Assembly: GCA_016218825.1 (NCBI GenBank)
Contig: JACRCV010000015.1
Coordinates: forward strand, 1-64,000
Length of the DNA stretch: 64,000 nucleotides
Direction: 5' to 3'
Source: Deltaproteobacteria bacterium
GTDB lineage: Bacteria; Myxococcota; XYA12-FULL-58-9
Shown piece by piece: positions 38,883 to 47,575 of the stretch (positions are counted from its first letter, which is position 1; each line of letters begins with the position of its first letter). The position numbers and the translations under genes were made by a program. A model generated the notes under the pieces. It ran no database searches. It was not told the DNA's origin and saw only the letters and a list, made by a program, of their open reading frames with translations.

Positions 38883-40358
38883 ATGCTTCCGAGTCTCGGC
38901 CGCATACTGCCGCTCGAACAGCGGCAACGGGTGTTGGTGGTCGGGGATCTGATCCTCGACGAGTACCTGCGGGGCACGGTGCAGCGGATCTCGCCCGAGG
39001 CCCCGGTGCCGGTCCTCGAGGCCGCCGAGACCCACTGCGCCCCCGGCGGCGCCGCCAACGTCGCCGCCAACCTCGCGAGCCTGGGCGCGGCGGTCGTGCT
39101 CTGCGGCGCGGTCGGCGCCGACGGCAACGGCCGGCGCCTGGTGGAGCTCTTGGCCGCCCGTGGCATCGACACCCGCGGCGTGGTGACCGACGAGCTGCGG
39201 CCCACCACCCACAAGCTGCGGGTGGTCGCGCACAGCCAGCACGTGCTGCGGATCGACCAGGAGGAGCGCCAGACCTTGGGCGGCGACGTCGAGACCCGCC
39301 TGCTGAAGGTGGTGCAGGAGCAGATCGGCTCGGTCGCCGGCGTGGTGCTGTCGGACTACGCCAAGGGCGTCCTCAACCCGACCTTCGTCGCCGACGTCAT
39401 CAAGACCGCGGCCGCGGCCGGGGTCGCGGTGACCGTCGATCCGAAGGGGACCGACTACGTCCGTTATCGCGGCGCGCGGGTGTTGACCCCGAACTTGAGC
39501 GAGCTGCAACACGGCACCGGCCTGCCGGTCGGCACCGAGGCCGAGCGGCGGCGCGCCGCCGCGGCCCTCCTCGAGTCGACCCAGGTGCCGGCGGTGCTGG
39601 TCACCTGCGGCAAGGACGGCATGGTGCTCTACGAGGCCGGGCGGGAGCCGGTGCGGATCGCGGCGCAGGCGCGCGAGGTCTTCGACGTCACCGGCGCCGG
39701 GGACACGGTGATCGCGGTGTTGTCGTTGGCGCTGTTCGCCGGCCTGTCGCTCGAGGACGCGGCGCGGGTCGCGAACGTCGGCGCCGGCATCGTCGTCGGC
39801 AAGCTCGGCACCGCGTCGGTCAGCCGCGAAGAGCTGCAGGCGGCGCTCGGCGCGGCGAGCGTCGGCAGCGCCACGAAGGTCGTCGAGCTCGCCACGGCGG
39901 CACGGGCCGCGAACGACGCGCGCGCCGCGTCGCGCCGGGTGGTGTTCACCAACGGCTGCTTCGACCTGCTGCACGCCGGCCACGTGACCTATCTCGAGGC
40001 GGCGCGGGCGCACGGCGACCTGCTGATCGTGGCGGTCAACAGCGATGCCTCGGTGCGGCGGCTCAAGGGGCCGGGGCGGCCGCTCGTCGCTGCCGAGCAC
40101 CGCGCCAAGGTCGTGGCCGGAATGGCGTCGGTGGACCTGGTGGTGGTGTTCGACGCCGACACCCCGGACGCGGTGATCCGCGCCATCCGCCCGGACGTGC
40201 TGGTGAAGGGCGCCGACTACCGTCTCGAGGACGTGGTCGGGCGCGACGTGGTCGAGGCTCACGGGGGCAGGGTCGAGCTAGTGCCGCTCGTCGACGGTTG
40301 CTCGACCTCGAAGCTCATCGCCGCCATCAACAGGTCGGCGCGCCACGGCCCCTCATGA
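38883..40358 (+). CDS. hldE: Bifunctional heptose 7-phosphate kinase / heptose 1-phosphate adenylyltransferase
   Basis: 491 residues; two steps in making ADP-heptose for the LPS core. The N-terminal ribokinase-like domain (about 1-330) has VLVVGDLILDEYLRG, PGGAANVAANLA and FDVTGAGDTVIA. The C-terminal nucleotidyltransferase (about 350-491) has FTNGCFDLLHAGHVTYLE with the HxGH motif. Its presence supports a Gram-negative outer membrane with heptose-containing LPS. The stop overlaps the next gene by 4 bp. Confidence 0.94.
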   Translation: MLPSLGRILPLEQRQRVLVVGDLILDEYLRGTVQRISPEAPVPVLEAAETHCAPGGAANVAANLASLGAAVVLCGAVGADGNGRRLVELLAARGIDTRGVVTDELRPTTHKLRVVAHSQHVLRIDQEERQTLGGDVETRLLKVVQEQIGSVAGVVLSDYAKGVLNPTFVADVIKTAAAAGVAVTVDPKGTDYVRYRGARVLTPNLSELQHGTGLPVGTEAERRRAAAALLESTQVPAVLVTCGKDGMVLYEAGREPVRIAAQAREVFDVTGAGDTVIAVLSLALFAGLSLEDAARVANVGAGIVVGKLGTASVSREELQAALGAASVGSATKVVELATAARAANDARAASRRVVFTNGCFDLLHAGHVTYLEAARAHGDLLIVAVNSDASVRRLKGPGRPLVAAEHRAKVVAGMASVDLVVVFDADTPDAVIRAIRPDVLVKGADYRLEDVVGRDVVEAHGGRVELVPLVDGCSTSKLIAAINRSARHGPS

Positions 40359-41374
40359 GTCAGCTGCGGCGGGATCCGGTCCGCGGTCATTGGTCGATCA
40401 TCGCCCCGAACCGGCGGCGACGTCCGGACGACCACGGCGAGCACGGTCCGATCGAGCGCCGCGGCGGCGGGCCCTGTCCCTTCTGTCCCGGCAACGAGGA
40501 GCACACCCCTCCCGAGGTCGACGCGGTGCGGCCGAACCTGACCACCGCGAACGCGCCCGGGTGGTTGGTGCGCATCGTCCCCAACCGCTACCCGGCGCTC
40601 TTGGCGGGCGCGCCGGGCGTCGCGGTGGTCGGTGCTCGTGCCGGGCTGCAAGAGACCCTGCCGGGGGTGGGCTCGCACGAGATCGTCATCGCGACCCCGG
40701 ACCACGGGCGCAGAGCCTCGCACTTCTCGGTGGACCAGTGGGACACCTTGCTCGCCGCCTGTCAGTTCCGCATGGGACAGCTGTTGCAGGATCCGCGGGT
40801 GAAGTACGTGGTGTTGTTTCACAACCACGGCGAGCGCGCCGGGGCGTCGCGGGAGCACGAGCACTTGCAGCTCATGGGGATCCCGATGACGCCCGAGCTC
40901 ATCCGCCAGGAGGCGGGGCGCGCTCGCGCCTACCGCGAACGCCGACACCGTTGTCTGTACTGCGACGTCCTCGAGAGCGAGCTCGCCGAGCGTTCGCGGC
41001 TGGTGCTGTGCGACGAGGCCTTCGTCAGCTACGCGCCGTTCGCGTCGCGGATGCCCTACGAGCTGTGCGTGCTGCCGCGCGCCCACCGGGCCTCGTTTCT
41101 GCACCTCTCGCACCGGGATCGGTGTCTCTTGGCCGCGCACATGCGCGAGCTGTTGCAGCGCCTCGAGCGGCTGTTCGGCGACCTGCCGTACAACTGGGTG
41201 CTGCACTCGTTGCCGGACACCGACGCCGACGCCGACGTGTTTCACTGGCACCTCGAGCTGTTGCCGCGGCTGTCGAAGCAGGCGGGCTTCGAATGGGGCA
41301 CGGGTGGCTTCATCAACGGCACCCCGCCGGAAGAGGCGGCCGCGAGCCTGCGGGCGGCGATCACGTCCACCTGA
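40355..41374 (+). CDS. GalT-like nucleotidylyltransferase (HIT superfamily)
   Basis: 339 residues. Two-domain GalT layout: start RRDPVRGHWSIIAPNR, zinc-type Cys pair CPFC (about 41-44), a second pair CLYC, the active-site motif EHEHLQLMG (HxHxQ), and FHWHLELLP in the second half. It would move UMP or a similar nucleotide between sugar phosphates. The first residues of the active motif differ from the HPHGQ of classic GalT, so a related activity on another sugar is possible. Pairing with hldE suggests a role in envelope polysaccharide. Confidence 0.85.
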   Translation: MSQLRRDPVRGHWSIIAPNRRRRPDDHGEHGPIERRGGGPCPFCPGNEEHTPPEVDAVRPNLTTANAPGWLVRIVPNRYPALLAGAPGVAVVGARAGLQETLPGVGSHEIVIATPDHGRRASHFSVDQWDTLLAACQFRMGQLLQDPRVKYVVLFHNHGERAGASREHEHLQLMGIPMTPELIRQEAGRARAYRERRHRCLYCDVLESELAERSRLVLCDEAFVSYAPFASRMPYELCVLPRAHRASFLHLSHRDRCLLAAHMRELLQRLERLFGDLPYNWVLHSLPDTDADADVFHWHLELLPRLSKQAGFEWGTGGFINGTPPEEAAASLRAAITST

Positions 41375-41443
41375 AGACGGTCTAGAGGCGGCGGCCGGTC
41401 GTCGCGCCGCGGTGGCGGGCTCGGCCGCGCGCCGGTCCAGGCC

Positions 41444-42865
41444 TCAGCTCCGATAGCGGTACGCGAGGCGCGCCAAGACGATGTGGGTGCTCATGATCGG
41501 CTCGTAGAAGCCCTGGTACTGGGCGATGAGCTCCAGCTCCGCGAGGGCCGGGTGCAGGGCCCCGAGGCCGCTGTAGATCAGCGCCGACGCCTCGTAGAGC
41601 ATGGCCTTGTCCCCCTGCCGCGGCGTGCTCTGCATCGCCGTGCCCTCGACCTCGAAGCCGATGGTCTTCGCGAGGTCGGCGCCGAAGTCGGCGCTGACGC
41701 GGTGGTTCATCGCGTCTTTGTAGTATTGCCGGGCGCTGTACGAAACGCTCGCGTGCGTGCCCGGGGCCAGGAACAGCTTCACGCCCGGGTGGACCTCGTA
41801 GCCGTCCCGGCGGTCGGCGAGGCGGCGGTCGAAGCGCAGCGTCAGGTAGGGCACCACGGTGGTCGAGAGCCGCAAGTTGGCGATGCTCTGCAGGCTGGCG
41901 CGACGGGTGCCGACGGTGTCGATCTCGTCGGACGAGAAGCCGCGCTTGATTCGCTCCGCCGCGATCCAGTCCCACCACCACTTCGCCGGTACGATGGCGT
42001 GCAGGTAGAACGCCGAGAAGCTGACGTCGCCGAGCTCGGCCTTCTGGTAGCGGGCGCGCAGGAGCGCCTGGGTCAAATCGAAGCCGTCGGTCGCCTCCGC
42101 CTTGCCGCTCTGGGTGACGTGGGTGTCGTCGAGGATCCCCTGGGGGGACAGGAAGTCGGCGATCAGCTGCCCGTGGAGCACCCAGGCCTCCGAGACCCGG
42201 GCGTAGGCGCGCTCGGTGAGGTAGACGCGGTCGAGGGCGCCGCCGAACCAGTCGACCGCGAAGCCGCCGGCGAGGTTCTTGTCCTTGTCGCGGGCGTCGT
42301 AGCCGACGCCGACGGTGCGAAAGCGGCCGTCGACGCCCCCGGTGAGCGGGTGGGGTCGCAGGCCGCCGAAGACGATGCCCTCGAGGCCGTCGTTGAGGCG
42401 GAGGCCGGCGCAGGCGCCGTCGACCTGAGCGCCCAAGAGCGGCAGCAGCGGCTGCCGTCCGAGGCCCAGAGACCAGCGGCCGCCGGGGTTGCCGTAGCGG
42501 AGGTACAAGCGGTCGACGTCGCGGCGCGCGCGGCTCACCTCGGTCCAGCCGTGGCGAAAGCGGCCGTCGGCGTGCAGCTCGAGCCCCGGGACGGCCGGGA
42601 TCGCGGTGCTGTCGACCACCACGCGGCCCTCGGAGAACGACAGCGGCCCCCGGCCCGCGGCGGCGACGCCCAACAGCTCGGTCAAGACGACGCGCACGTC
42701 GGTCGCGCCCGCCGGCACCGGCGCTGTGGCCTCGGCCGTGACCTTGATGGCCTCGTCGGCGGCGCCCGCAACGATCGGTGCGAGCAACAGGCAAGCGCCG
42801 ATCGCGGCGGCCGCGGCGCGGGAATCAAAGCAGGTGCGGCGTGTCTTAGGCTCAGTTCGGCGCAT
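41444..42865 (-). CDS. Probable outer-membrane beta-barrel protein of the cytochrome operon
   Basis: 473 residues with a signal peptide ending near AGA|ADE (about 35). The mature part has the look of a barrel: alternating short amphipathic strands rich in aromatic and Arg/Asp residues (RHGWTEVSRARRDVDRLYLR, LRLSTTVVPYLTLRFDRR) and an aromatic-rich end (IVLARLAYRYRS). I recognise no exact family. Its ATG lies inside the 3' end of the 33-haem cytochrome gene (14-bp overlap), so the two are co-translated. I infer a porin-like sheath or partner that lets electrons pass the outer membrane. A 24-nt dispersed repeat forms part of its signal-peptide coding sequence. Confidence 0.78.
   Translation of the reverse strand: MRRTEPKTRRTCFDSRAAAAAIGACLLLAPIVAGAADEAIKVTAEATAPVPAGATDVRVVLTELLGVAAAGRGPLSFSEGRVVVDSTAIPAVPGLELHADGRFRHGWTEVSRARRDVDRLYLRYGNPGGRWSLGLGRQPLLPLLGAQVDGACAGLRLNDGLEGIVFGGLRPHPLTGGVDGRFRTVGVGYDARDKDKNLAGGFAVDWFGGALDRVYLTERAYARVSEAWVLHGQLIADFLSPQGILDDTHVTQSGKAEATDGFDLTQALLRARYQKAELGDVSFSAFYLHAIVPAKWWWDWIAAERIKRGFSSDEIDTVGTRRASLQSIANLRLSTTVVPYLTLRFDRRLADRRDGYEVHPGVKLFLAPGTHASVSYSARQYYKDAMNHRVSADFGADLAKTIGFEVEGTAMQSTPRQGDKAMLYEASALIYSGLGALHPALAELELIAQYQGFYEPIMSTHIVLARLAYRYRS
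42813..42836 (-). repeat. 24-nt dispersed repeat inside the barrel gene
   Basis: This stretch is identical over 24 nt to 259-282 and shares a 13-nt core with 63002-63014. Here it lies in coding sequence for the n-region of the signal peptide, whereas the other copies follow genes. Confidence 0.7.
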
Positions 42866-45383
42866 GGGCGGGGATCCACGAGACCTGGGTGTGGCAGCTG
42901 CCGCAGTCGAGCGAGAACCCGAGGGCGCTGTGGTTCGGCACGGTGGACGGGCTCAGGTAGGCCTGCAGGTGACAGCCGGCGCACTCGCGCGGCGTCCCGG
43001 CGTAGCTGCCGGCGCCGTGGCAGTCGCGGCAGCGCAGGGTCACGTGGATGCCGGCGAGCGGGTAGGTCGGATGATGGGCGCGCGCCGGCAGGAAGGTCGC
43101 CTGCGAGTGGCAGTCCTCGCAGCGCGACAGCTCCGCGGTGTGGATCGGGTCTCTGACCGTGAGCGCCTGGCGCGCGTGGCAGGGCCCGCACTCGGTCGGC
43201 ACGCCGGCGTAGGTGCCGAGGCCGTGGCAGGCGCTGCAGGGCGCGAGGCGATGTGCGCCGCTCAACGCGAAGCCGGTCTCGGTGTGGCTGAAGGTCGCCG
43301 GCAACCAGTCGTGCTGCGTGTGGCAATCGCCGCAGGTCGGCCCCAAGGCAGCATGGTGCGCGTCGTCGTCGTAGTGACACTCCTGGCACAGATCGCCCAA
43401 CCCCGTGAGCAGCCGGCCGTCGCCGTGGCACCGGCTGCAGGCGGTGCGGTCGTGGGCGCCGTAGAGGCGCATCGATCCGGTGTCGTGCACCGCGCGCGAG
43501 ACGTCCTTGAAGCTCGTCGGCTTGTGACAGCTGTCGCAGGCGGCGCCGTAGCGACCTTCGTGGTGATCCCGGTGGCAGTCGGCGCAGCGGTGCCCCATCA
43601 GCGGGAACTGGCGGTCGACCTTCTCCGGGAGCACGACGTTCTTGGCCCAACCGACCGGCGGCGGCGGCGTGCCGGGCTCGACCTTCCGGTGACAGAGCGG
43701 GCAGGGGGTGTCCTTGTGCTTGCCGGCGCGGGGGAACTTCGTCATCCGGTCGTGGTCGAACTTCGTCGCCCCCGGATCCGGGGTGTGGCAGCGGTCGCAG
43801 GCGTCGCCGAGCTTCTGCGTGTGCGGCTCGGTCTTGGCGTGACACGCGATGCAGCGGATGTCCTTGAGCTTGTATGCCTTCTGCGGGTGGCACTTCTCGC
43901 ACTTCACCTTCAGGTGCTTGCCGAGGAGGGGAAAGCGCGAGCTCGCGGTGTGGTCGAAGACGATCTTGGCGAACTTCACCTCGTTGTTGTGGCACTTGTC
44001 GCACTTGTCGCCGAGCGTCCCCTTGTGCGAGTCCTTGTGGCACTCGACGCAGCGCAGCTTGTTGGTGCGGTAGCGCTTGTCGGGGTGGCACTTCTTGCAC
44101 TGCTCGGCGACCGAAAGCTTCAGGTGCAGGCCGACGAGCTTGAAGCGGGCGTCCTTCTGGTGGTCGAAGACCAAGGTCAGGCTGCCGCCCTTCTCGTGGC
44201 AGGCGGCGCATTTCTTGTCCTTGAACTGCCCTTTGTGGGCGTTCTGATGCCGGTGGCAGCTCTGACACTCGGTGCTCTCGAGCTTCTCCCACTCGAAGGG
44301 CTTGGTGCCACGGTGGCACTCGCGGCACTTCTGCTGCGCGTGCAGGCCGGTGAGCGGAAACTTCGTCAGCTTGTTGTGGTCGAAGTGCATCCGCGTCAGG
44401 TCGCCCGGGGCGTGACAGTCCTCGCAGATCCGTTTCTCGAAGCGGCCTTTGTGGTTGTCGGTGTGGCACGGCATGCAGGTCTTCTGCGGCTTCACCTTGG
44501 GGTTCTTGTGGCAGTGCTCGCAAGGCTCCTTGGCGTGCTGGCCGCGCAGCGGGAACTGGGTGCTGTCGTGATCGAACGACGGGCGCTTGAAGGAGCGCTC
44601 CGGCGAGTGACAGCGACCGCAGGGCTTGTTCTCCGCGAAGTTGGGGCCGTGCGGTGACTTGTGGCAGTCCTTGCAGGTCCGCGGCTCGCCGACGTTGGCC
44701 ATCTTGCCGCCCTTGTGACAGGCGACGCACAGCGCCTTGGCGTGCGGGCCGACGAGCAGGACGCCGGTCGCCTTGCCATGATCGAAGGGCACGTCGCTGC
44801 CGCGGATCTTGTCGATCGCGCCGCCCTTGTGACACTCCTCGCACTTGTGCGCCGCGATCTCGGCGGTGGTGAAGGCGTGTGGGTTCTTGTGGCAGTCGAT
44901 GCAGGCGGTCTTCAAGCCGACGTAGGAGGTGCGCCCCGAGCTCAGGGTGCGCTTGTGGCACGCGGTGCACGGCACCTTGGCGTGCTTGAAGGTCAGCGCG
45001 AAGCCGGTCTTGGCGTGGTCGAAGCTCGACCGTCCGCCCAACAGGTCCCACTTGTCGATCGCGGCGCTGCGCCCCTTGTGCTCCGGGTGACAGCGGATGC
45101 AGGGGTCCTTGAAGCGGGCGTGCAGCCCTTCGTTGCGGAATATCGCGGCCTTCAGCGGCTCGTGGTCGTGGCAGTCCAGACACAGGAGGTTCGTGACCCC
45201 CTCGCCGAGCTTGTGGCACTTGCTGCAGCCGTCGGAGTTGTCCCAGCGCTCGTGGGCCGCGGACAGCGGCCCCGGGGCGACCCGGAAGAAATCCGCCTGC
45301 GCCGAGGCGTCGGCGGCGCCGAGCGCCACGAGCGCCCCCAGGGCGAGCGCCTCGAGTCGGTGTTGGCGATCCCCCGTGCGCAC
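42852..45383 (-). CDS. Exported 33-haem c-type cytochrome
   Basis: 843 residues from a GTG start (AGGA 6 nt upstream). The signal peptide is cleaved around ASA|QA (28). I count 33 CXXCH motifs, from CSKCH near the N-terminus to CGSCH before the C-terminus: one haem per about 25 residues. Many are spaced as pairs within a repeating unit of the form FDHxxTxFxLxGxHxxxxCxxCH, in which extra His residues can be second ligands. Such chains act as molecular wires for long-range electron transfer. It has no lipobox and no obvious C-terminal anchor, so periplasmic or barrel-embedded placement is inferred. It starts 8 bp after the TPR gene. Confidence 0.95.
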   Translation of the reverse strand: MRTGDRQHRLEALALGALVALGAADASAQADFFRVAPGPLSAAHERWDNSDGCSKCHKLGEGVTNLLCLDCHDHEPLKAAIFRNEGLHARFKDPCIRCHPEHKGRSAAIDKWDLLGGRSSFDHAKTGFALTFKHAKVPCTACHKRTLSSGRTSYVGLKTACIDCHKNPHAFTTAEIAAHKCEECHKGGAIDKIRGSDVPFDHGKATGVLLVGPHAKALCVACHKGGKMANVGEPRTCKDCHKSPHGPNFAENKPCGRCHSPERSFKRPSFDHDSTQFPLRGQHAKEPCEHCHKNPKVKPQKTCMPCHTDNHKGRFEKRICEDCHAPGDLTRMHFDHNKLTKFPLTGLHAQQKCRECHRGTKPFEWEKLESTECQSCHRHQNAHKGQFKDKKCAACHEKGGSLTLVFDHQKDARFKLVGLHLKLSVAEQCKKCHPDKRYRTNKLRCVECHKDSHKGTLGDKCDKCHNNEVKFAKIVFDHTASSRFPLLGKHLKVKCEKCHPQKAYKLKDIRCIACHAKTEPHTQKLGDACDRCHTPDPGATKFDHDRMTKFPRAGKHKDTPCPLCHRKVEPGTPPPPVGWAKNVVLPEKVDRQFPLMGHRCADCHRDHHEGRYGAACDSCHKPTSFKDVSRAVHDTGSMRLYGAHDRTACSRCHGDGRLLTGLGDLCQECHYDDDAHHAALGPTCGDCHTQHDWLPATFSHTETGFALSGAHRLAPCSACHGLGTYAGVPTECGPCHARQALTVRDPIHTAELSRCEDCHSQATFLPARAHHPTYPLAGIHVTLRCRDCHGAGSYAGTPRECAGCHLQAYLSPSTVPNHSALGFSLDCGSCHTQVSWIPAHAPN

Positions 45384-45391
45384 AGGTCGTC

Positions 45392-47560
45392 CTAGCGCCG
45401 GGTGCCGCGGCGCTTGCTTCGGGAGAGTGCGTTCGCCTTGCGCTCCGCCTCTTTGAGGTCCCTGAGGAGGGTGGCGGCCGCGTTCAGCGCCGGCGCGACG
45501 TGGACCGCGCGCCGGGCCCAGCGCATCGCCTCGCCGCGGTTGGCGCCGGCGTTCTCCGCTTGCGCCAACATCAGGTAGGCGCGCGCCGCGAGCGGCCGGT
45601 TGGCGGCGGCGCCCGGCTGCAACATCCTGGCACGCAGGCGCTCGATCACCGCCGCGGCTTTGCCGTCTGCGAGCAGCATCTCGGCCAATCGAACCTCCAG
45701 GTCGAGGCGATTGGGCCACGCATCGAGCGTCTCGGTCAACACGCTTCTTGCGTCGAGGCCGAGGCGCGGATCGACGGCCACGAGGTCGACGAGCGCCCGC
45801 GCGACCCGGGGGTCACGGACGCCGGTTTTCCAGACGGCGGCGAGCTTCGGTAGGGCGTCGTCTTTGCGGTCGCGCGCCGCCAGCAGCCGTCCCTCGACGC
45901 TCGCCGCGGCCACCGACTCTCTCGGCCAGGTGGGAACGGCGAGCAGCTGCTCCACGAGGCCAAGGGCCCCGGCCTCGAGCAGCAGATCCGCGTGGTCGAC
46001 GAGGAAGACCGGTTGCCCGGAGATCGCCGCCACCGCCGTCTTGAGCCCGGCCGCGGCGGCGTCGGCGTCGTGCCGCCTATGGGCGGCGAGGGCCGAGAGC
46101 AACGCGCGCTCGCTCACCTTCACCGGGCTCGGCGCGGCGTCCTTCTTCGCCGCCGGAGTGGCGTCGGCGGCGGCGCCGTAGAGCACGGTAAGGCGCTGGC
46201 CCAAGACCGAGGGCCACAGCGACCAGGGGCTGATGTCGCGCATCTCCGCGAGGCGGGCGACGGCGCGCGGCAGCTGGCCGCGGCGAGCGTCGATCTCGGC
46301 CGCGGCCTCGATCGCCATCAGGTTCGAGGGCTCGAGCGCCAGCGCCCGGGCGACGGCGTTGGCGGCGGTGTCGAGGTCATCGGCGCGCAGCGCCGCGGTG
46401 GCGGCGAGGTAGGCCGCTTGCCCGTCCTTGGTCTGCGAGCGGTCGGCGCGGCGCAGCTCGCCGATCTTGGCGGTGCGCTCGCACAACGGCAGCAGCATCG
46501 CCGCGGTGACGACGGCGTCGTAGCCGGCCTCGTCTTTGGGCGGGCTGCCTTGGACCAGCGCCAGGCGGCGCAAGTCGGCGTCCTGGAGCCGGTAGACGGT
46601 GGCCTGGGCTCTGGCGCTCAGGCGACCGAGCTCGCTCGTGGAGTCGGGGGTCGCGACCTCGGACTCGTCCAGGAACGCCGCCAGCTGCTCGACGGTCCCG
46701 GCGTGCAACAGGACGTTGATGCGCTCGACGGCGTGCTCGGCGAGGCGCTTCTTCTGGCGGTCGAGGGCCAGCTGGCCGACGCTGACGATCCCGACGGCGG
46801 CGAGCGCCGCGAGCACCACCAGCGCGCCGACCCTCGCGGTAACCCCCGGCCGCATGTAGCGCGTCCAGCCGGGGACCGGCGACGGCGCCACCAGCGCCTC
46901 CCAGCGCCCGAACAGCGTCGAGCCGTAGAGCGCCTCGAGCTGGGCGTCGGGGAGGTGGACGGCGCCGGGGGTCGAGAGCCGCAGCCGCGTCGACGGCGCG
47001 GCCCGGGCCGCCGCCAACGTCGAGGGTGAGAACGCCGGCGCCGAGGTGGTGGCGGGGGTCCTTGCGGGGACGTGGACCGACACCGGGTGCGTTCGATCCA
47101 GCGCTACCGCCGGTTGCGGCGGCGACACGACCTTCATCTGCACGGTCTGGTCGGGGAACAGGGCGCGCGGTGCGGCGCGGCGCTCGGCCTCCTGGACCGC
47201 GACCAACAGTCGGTGCGAGGCGTCGTCGTCGTCGAGGTGGTAGGCGTACTCGGCCGCCTCGCGGGCTTCCTCGAGCCGCCCGAGCCGCAAGTAGAGGGTC
47301 GCCAGGGTGCGCGACGCCAGGGCCTCGTCGACGCCGGCCAGGGCCGCGTCTTGAGCGGCGGCGAGGGCCTGGTCCAGGTGGCCCTGTCCCATCAGCACCC
47401 ACGCCTTGCCGAGGCGCCAGGCGCCTTCGTCGTCGCCCGCGTCGAGCGCCTGGTCCGCCATCTTGGCGGCGGCGTCGAAGTTGCCGTTCTCCAGCAGGTC
47501 GACGAAGCCGTCCCAGGTGGCGAGGGCGGCGGCAGGGTGGGATCCGGAGAGGGGCGGCAT
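45392..47560 (-). CDS. Membrane TPR protein of the cytochrome operon
   Basis: 722 residues. TPR-like helical pairs fill about 10-120 (WRLGKAWVLMGQGHLDQALAAAQ, LASRTLATLYLRLGRLEEAREA). A Pro/Ala/Thr-rich linker follows, then one membrane segment (about 245-265: VGALVVLAALAAVGIVSVG), then a second long TPR-like region (about 380-700). TPRs on both sides of the membrane would suit a scaffold linking the cytoplasmic redox protein to periplasmic partners, or an assembly factor for the multihaem protein. This is inferred from operon position only: 15 bp after the upstream gene and 8 bp before the cytochrome gene. Confidence 0.82.
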   Translation of the reverse strand: MPPLSGSHPAAALATWDGFVDLLENGNFDAAAKMADQALDAGDDEGAWRLGKAWVLMGQGHLDQALAAAQDAALAGVDEALASRTLATLYLRLGRLEEAREAAEYAYHLDDDDASHRLLVAVQEAERRAAPRALFPDQTVQMKVVSPPQPAVALDRTHPVSVHVPARTPATTSAPAFSPSTLAAARAAPSTRLRLSTPGAVHLPDAQLEALYGSTLFGRWEALVAPSPVPGWTRYMRPGVTARVGALVVLAALAAVGIVSVGQLALDRQKKRLAEHAVERINVLLHAGTVEQLAAFLDESEVATPDSTSELGRLSARAQATVYRLQDADLRRLALVQGSPPKDEAGYDAVVTAAMLLPLCERTAKIGELRRADRSQTKDGQAAYLAATAALRADDLDTAANAVARALALEPSNLMAIEAAAEIDARRGQLPRAVARLAEMRDISPWSLWPSVLGQRLTVLYGAAADATPAAKKDAAPSPVKVSERALLSALAAHRRHDADAAAAGLKTAVAAISGQPVFLVDHADLLLEAGALGLVEQLLAVPTWPRESVAAASVEGRLLAARDRKDDALPKLAAVWKTGVRDPRVARALVDLVAVDPRLGLDARSVLTETLDAWPNRLDLEVRLAEMLLADGKAAAVIERLRARMLQPGAAANRPLAARAYLMLAQAENAGANRGEAMRWARRAVHVAPALNAAATLLRDLKEAERKANALSRSKRRGTRR

Positions 47561-47575
47561 GAAGGGCGTGCGGTC

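Noticed and set aside
38858-40354. Plus-strand frame continuing upstream of the galT-like gene
   Set aside because: The part before 40355 is the shifted frame of hldE; the GalT sequence begins at the ATG overlapping the hldE stop.
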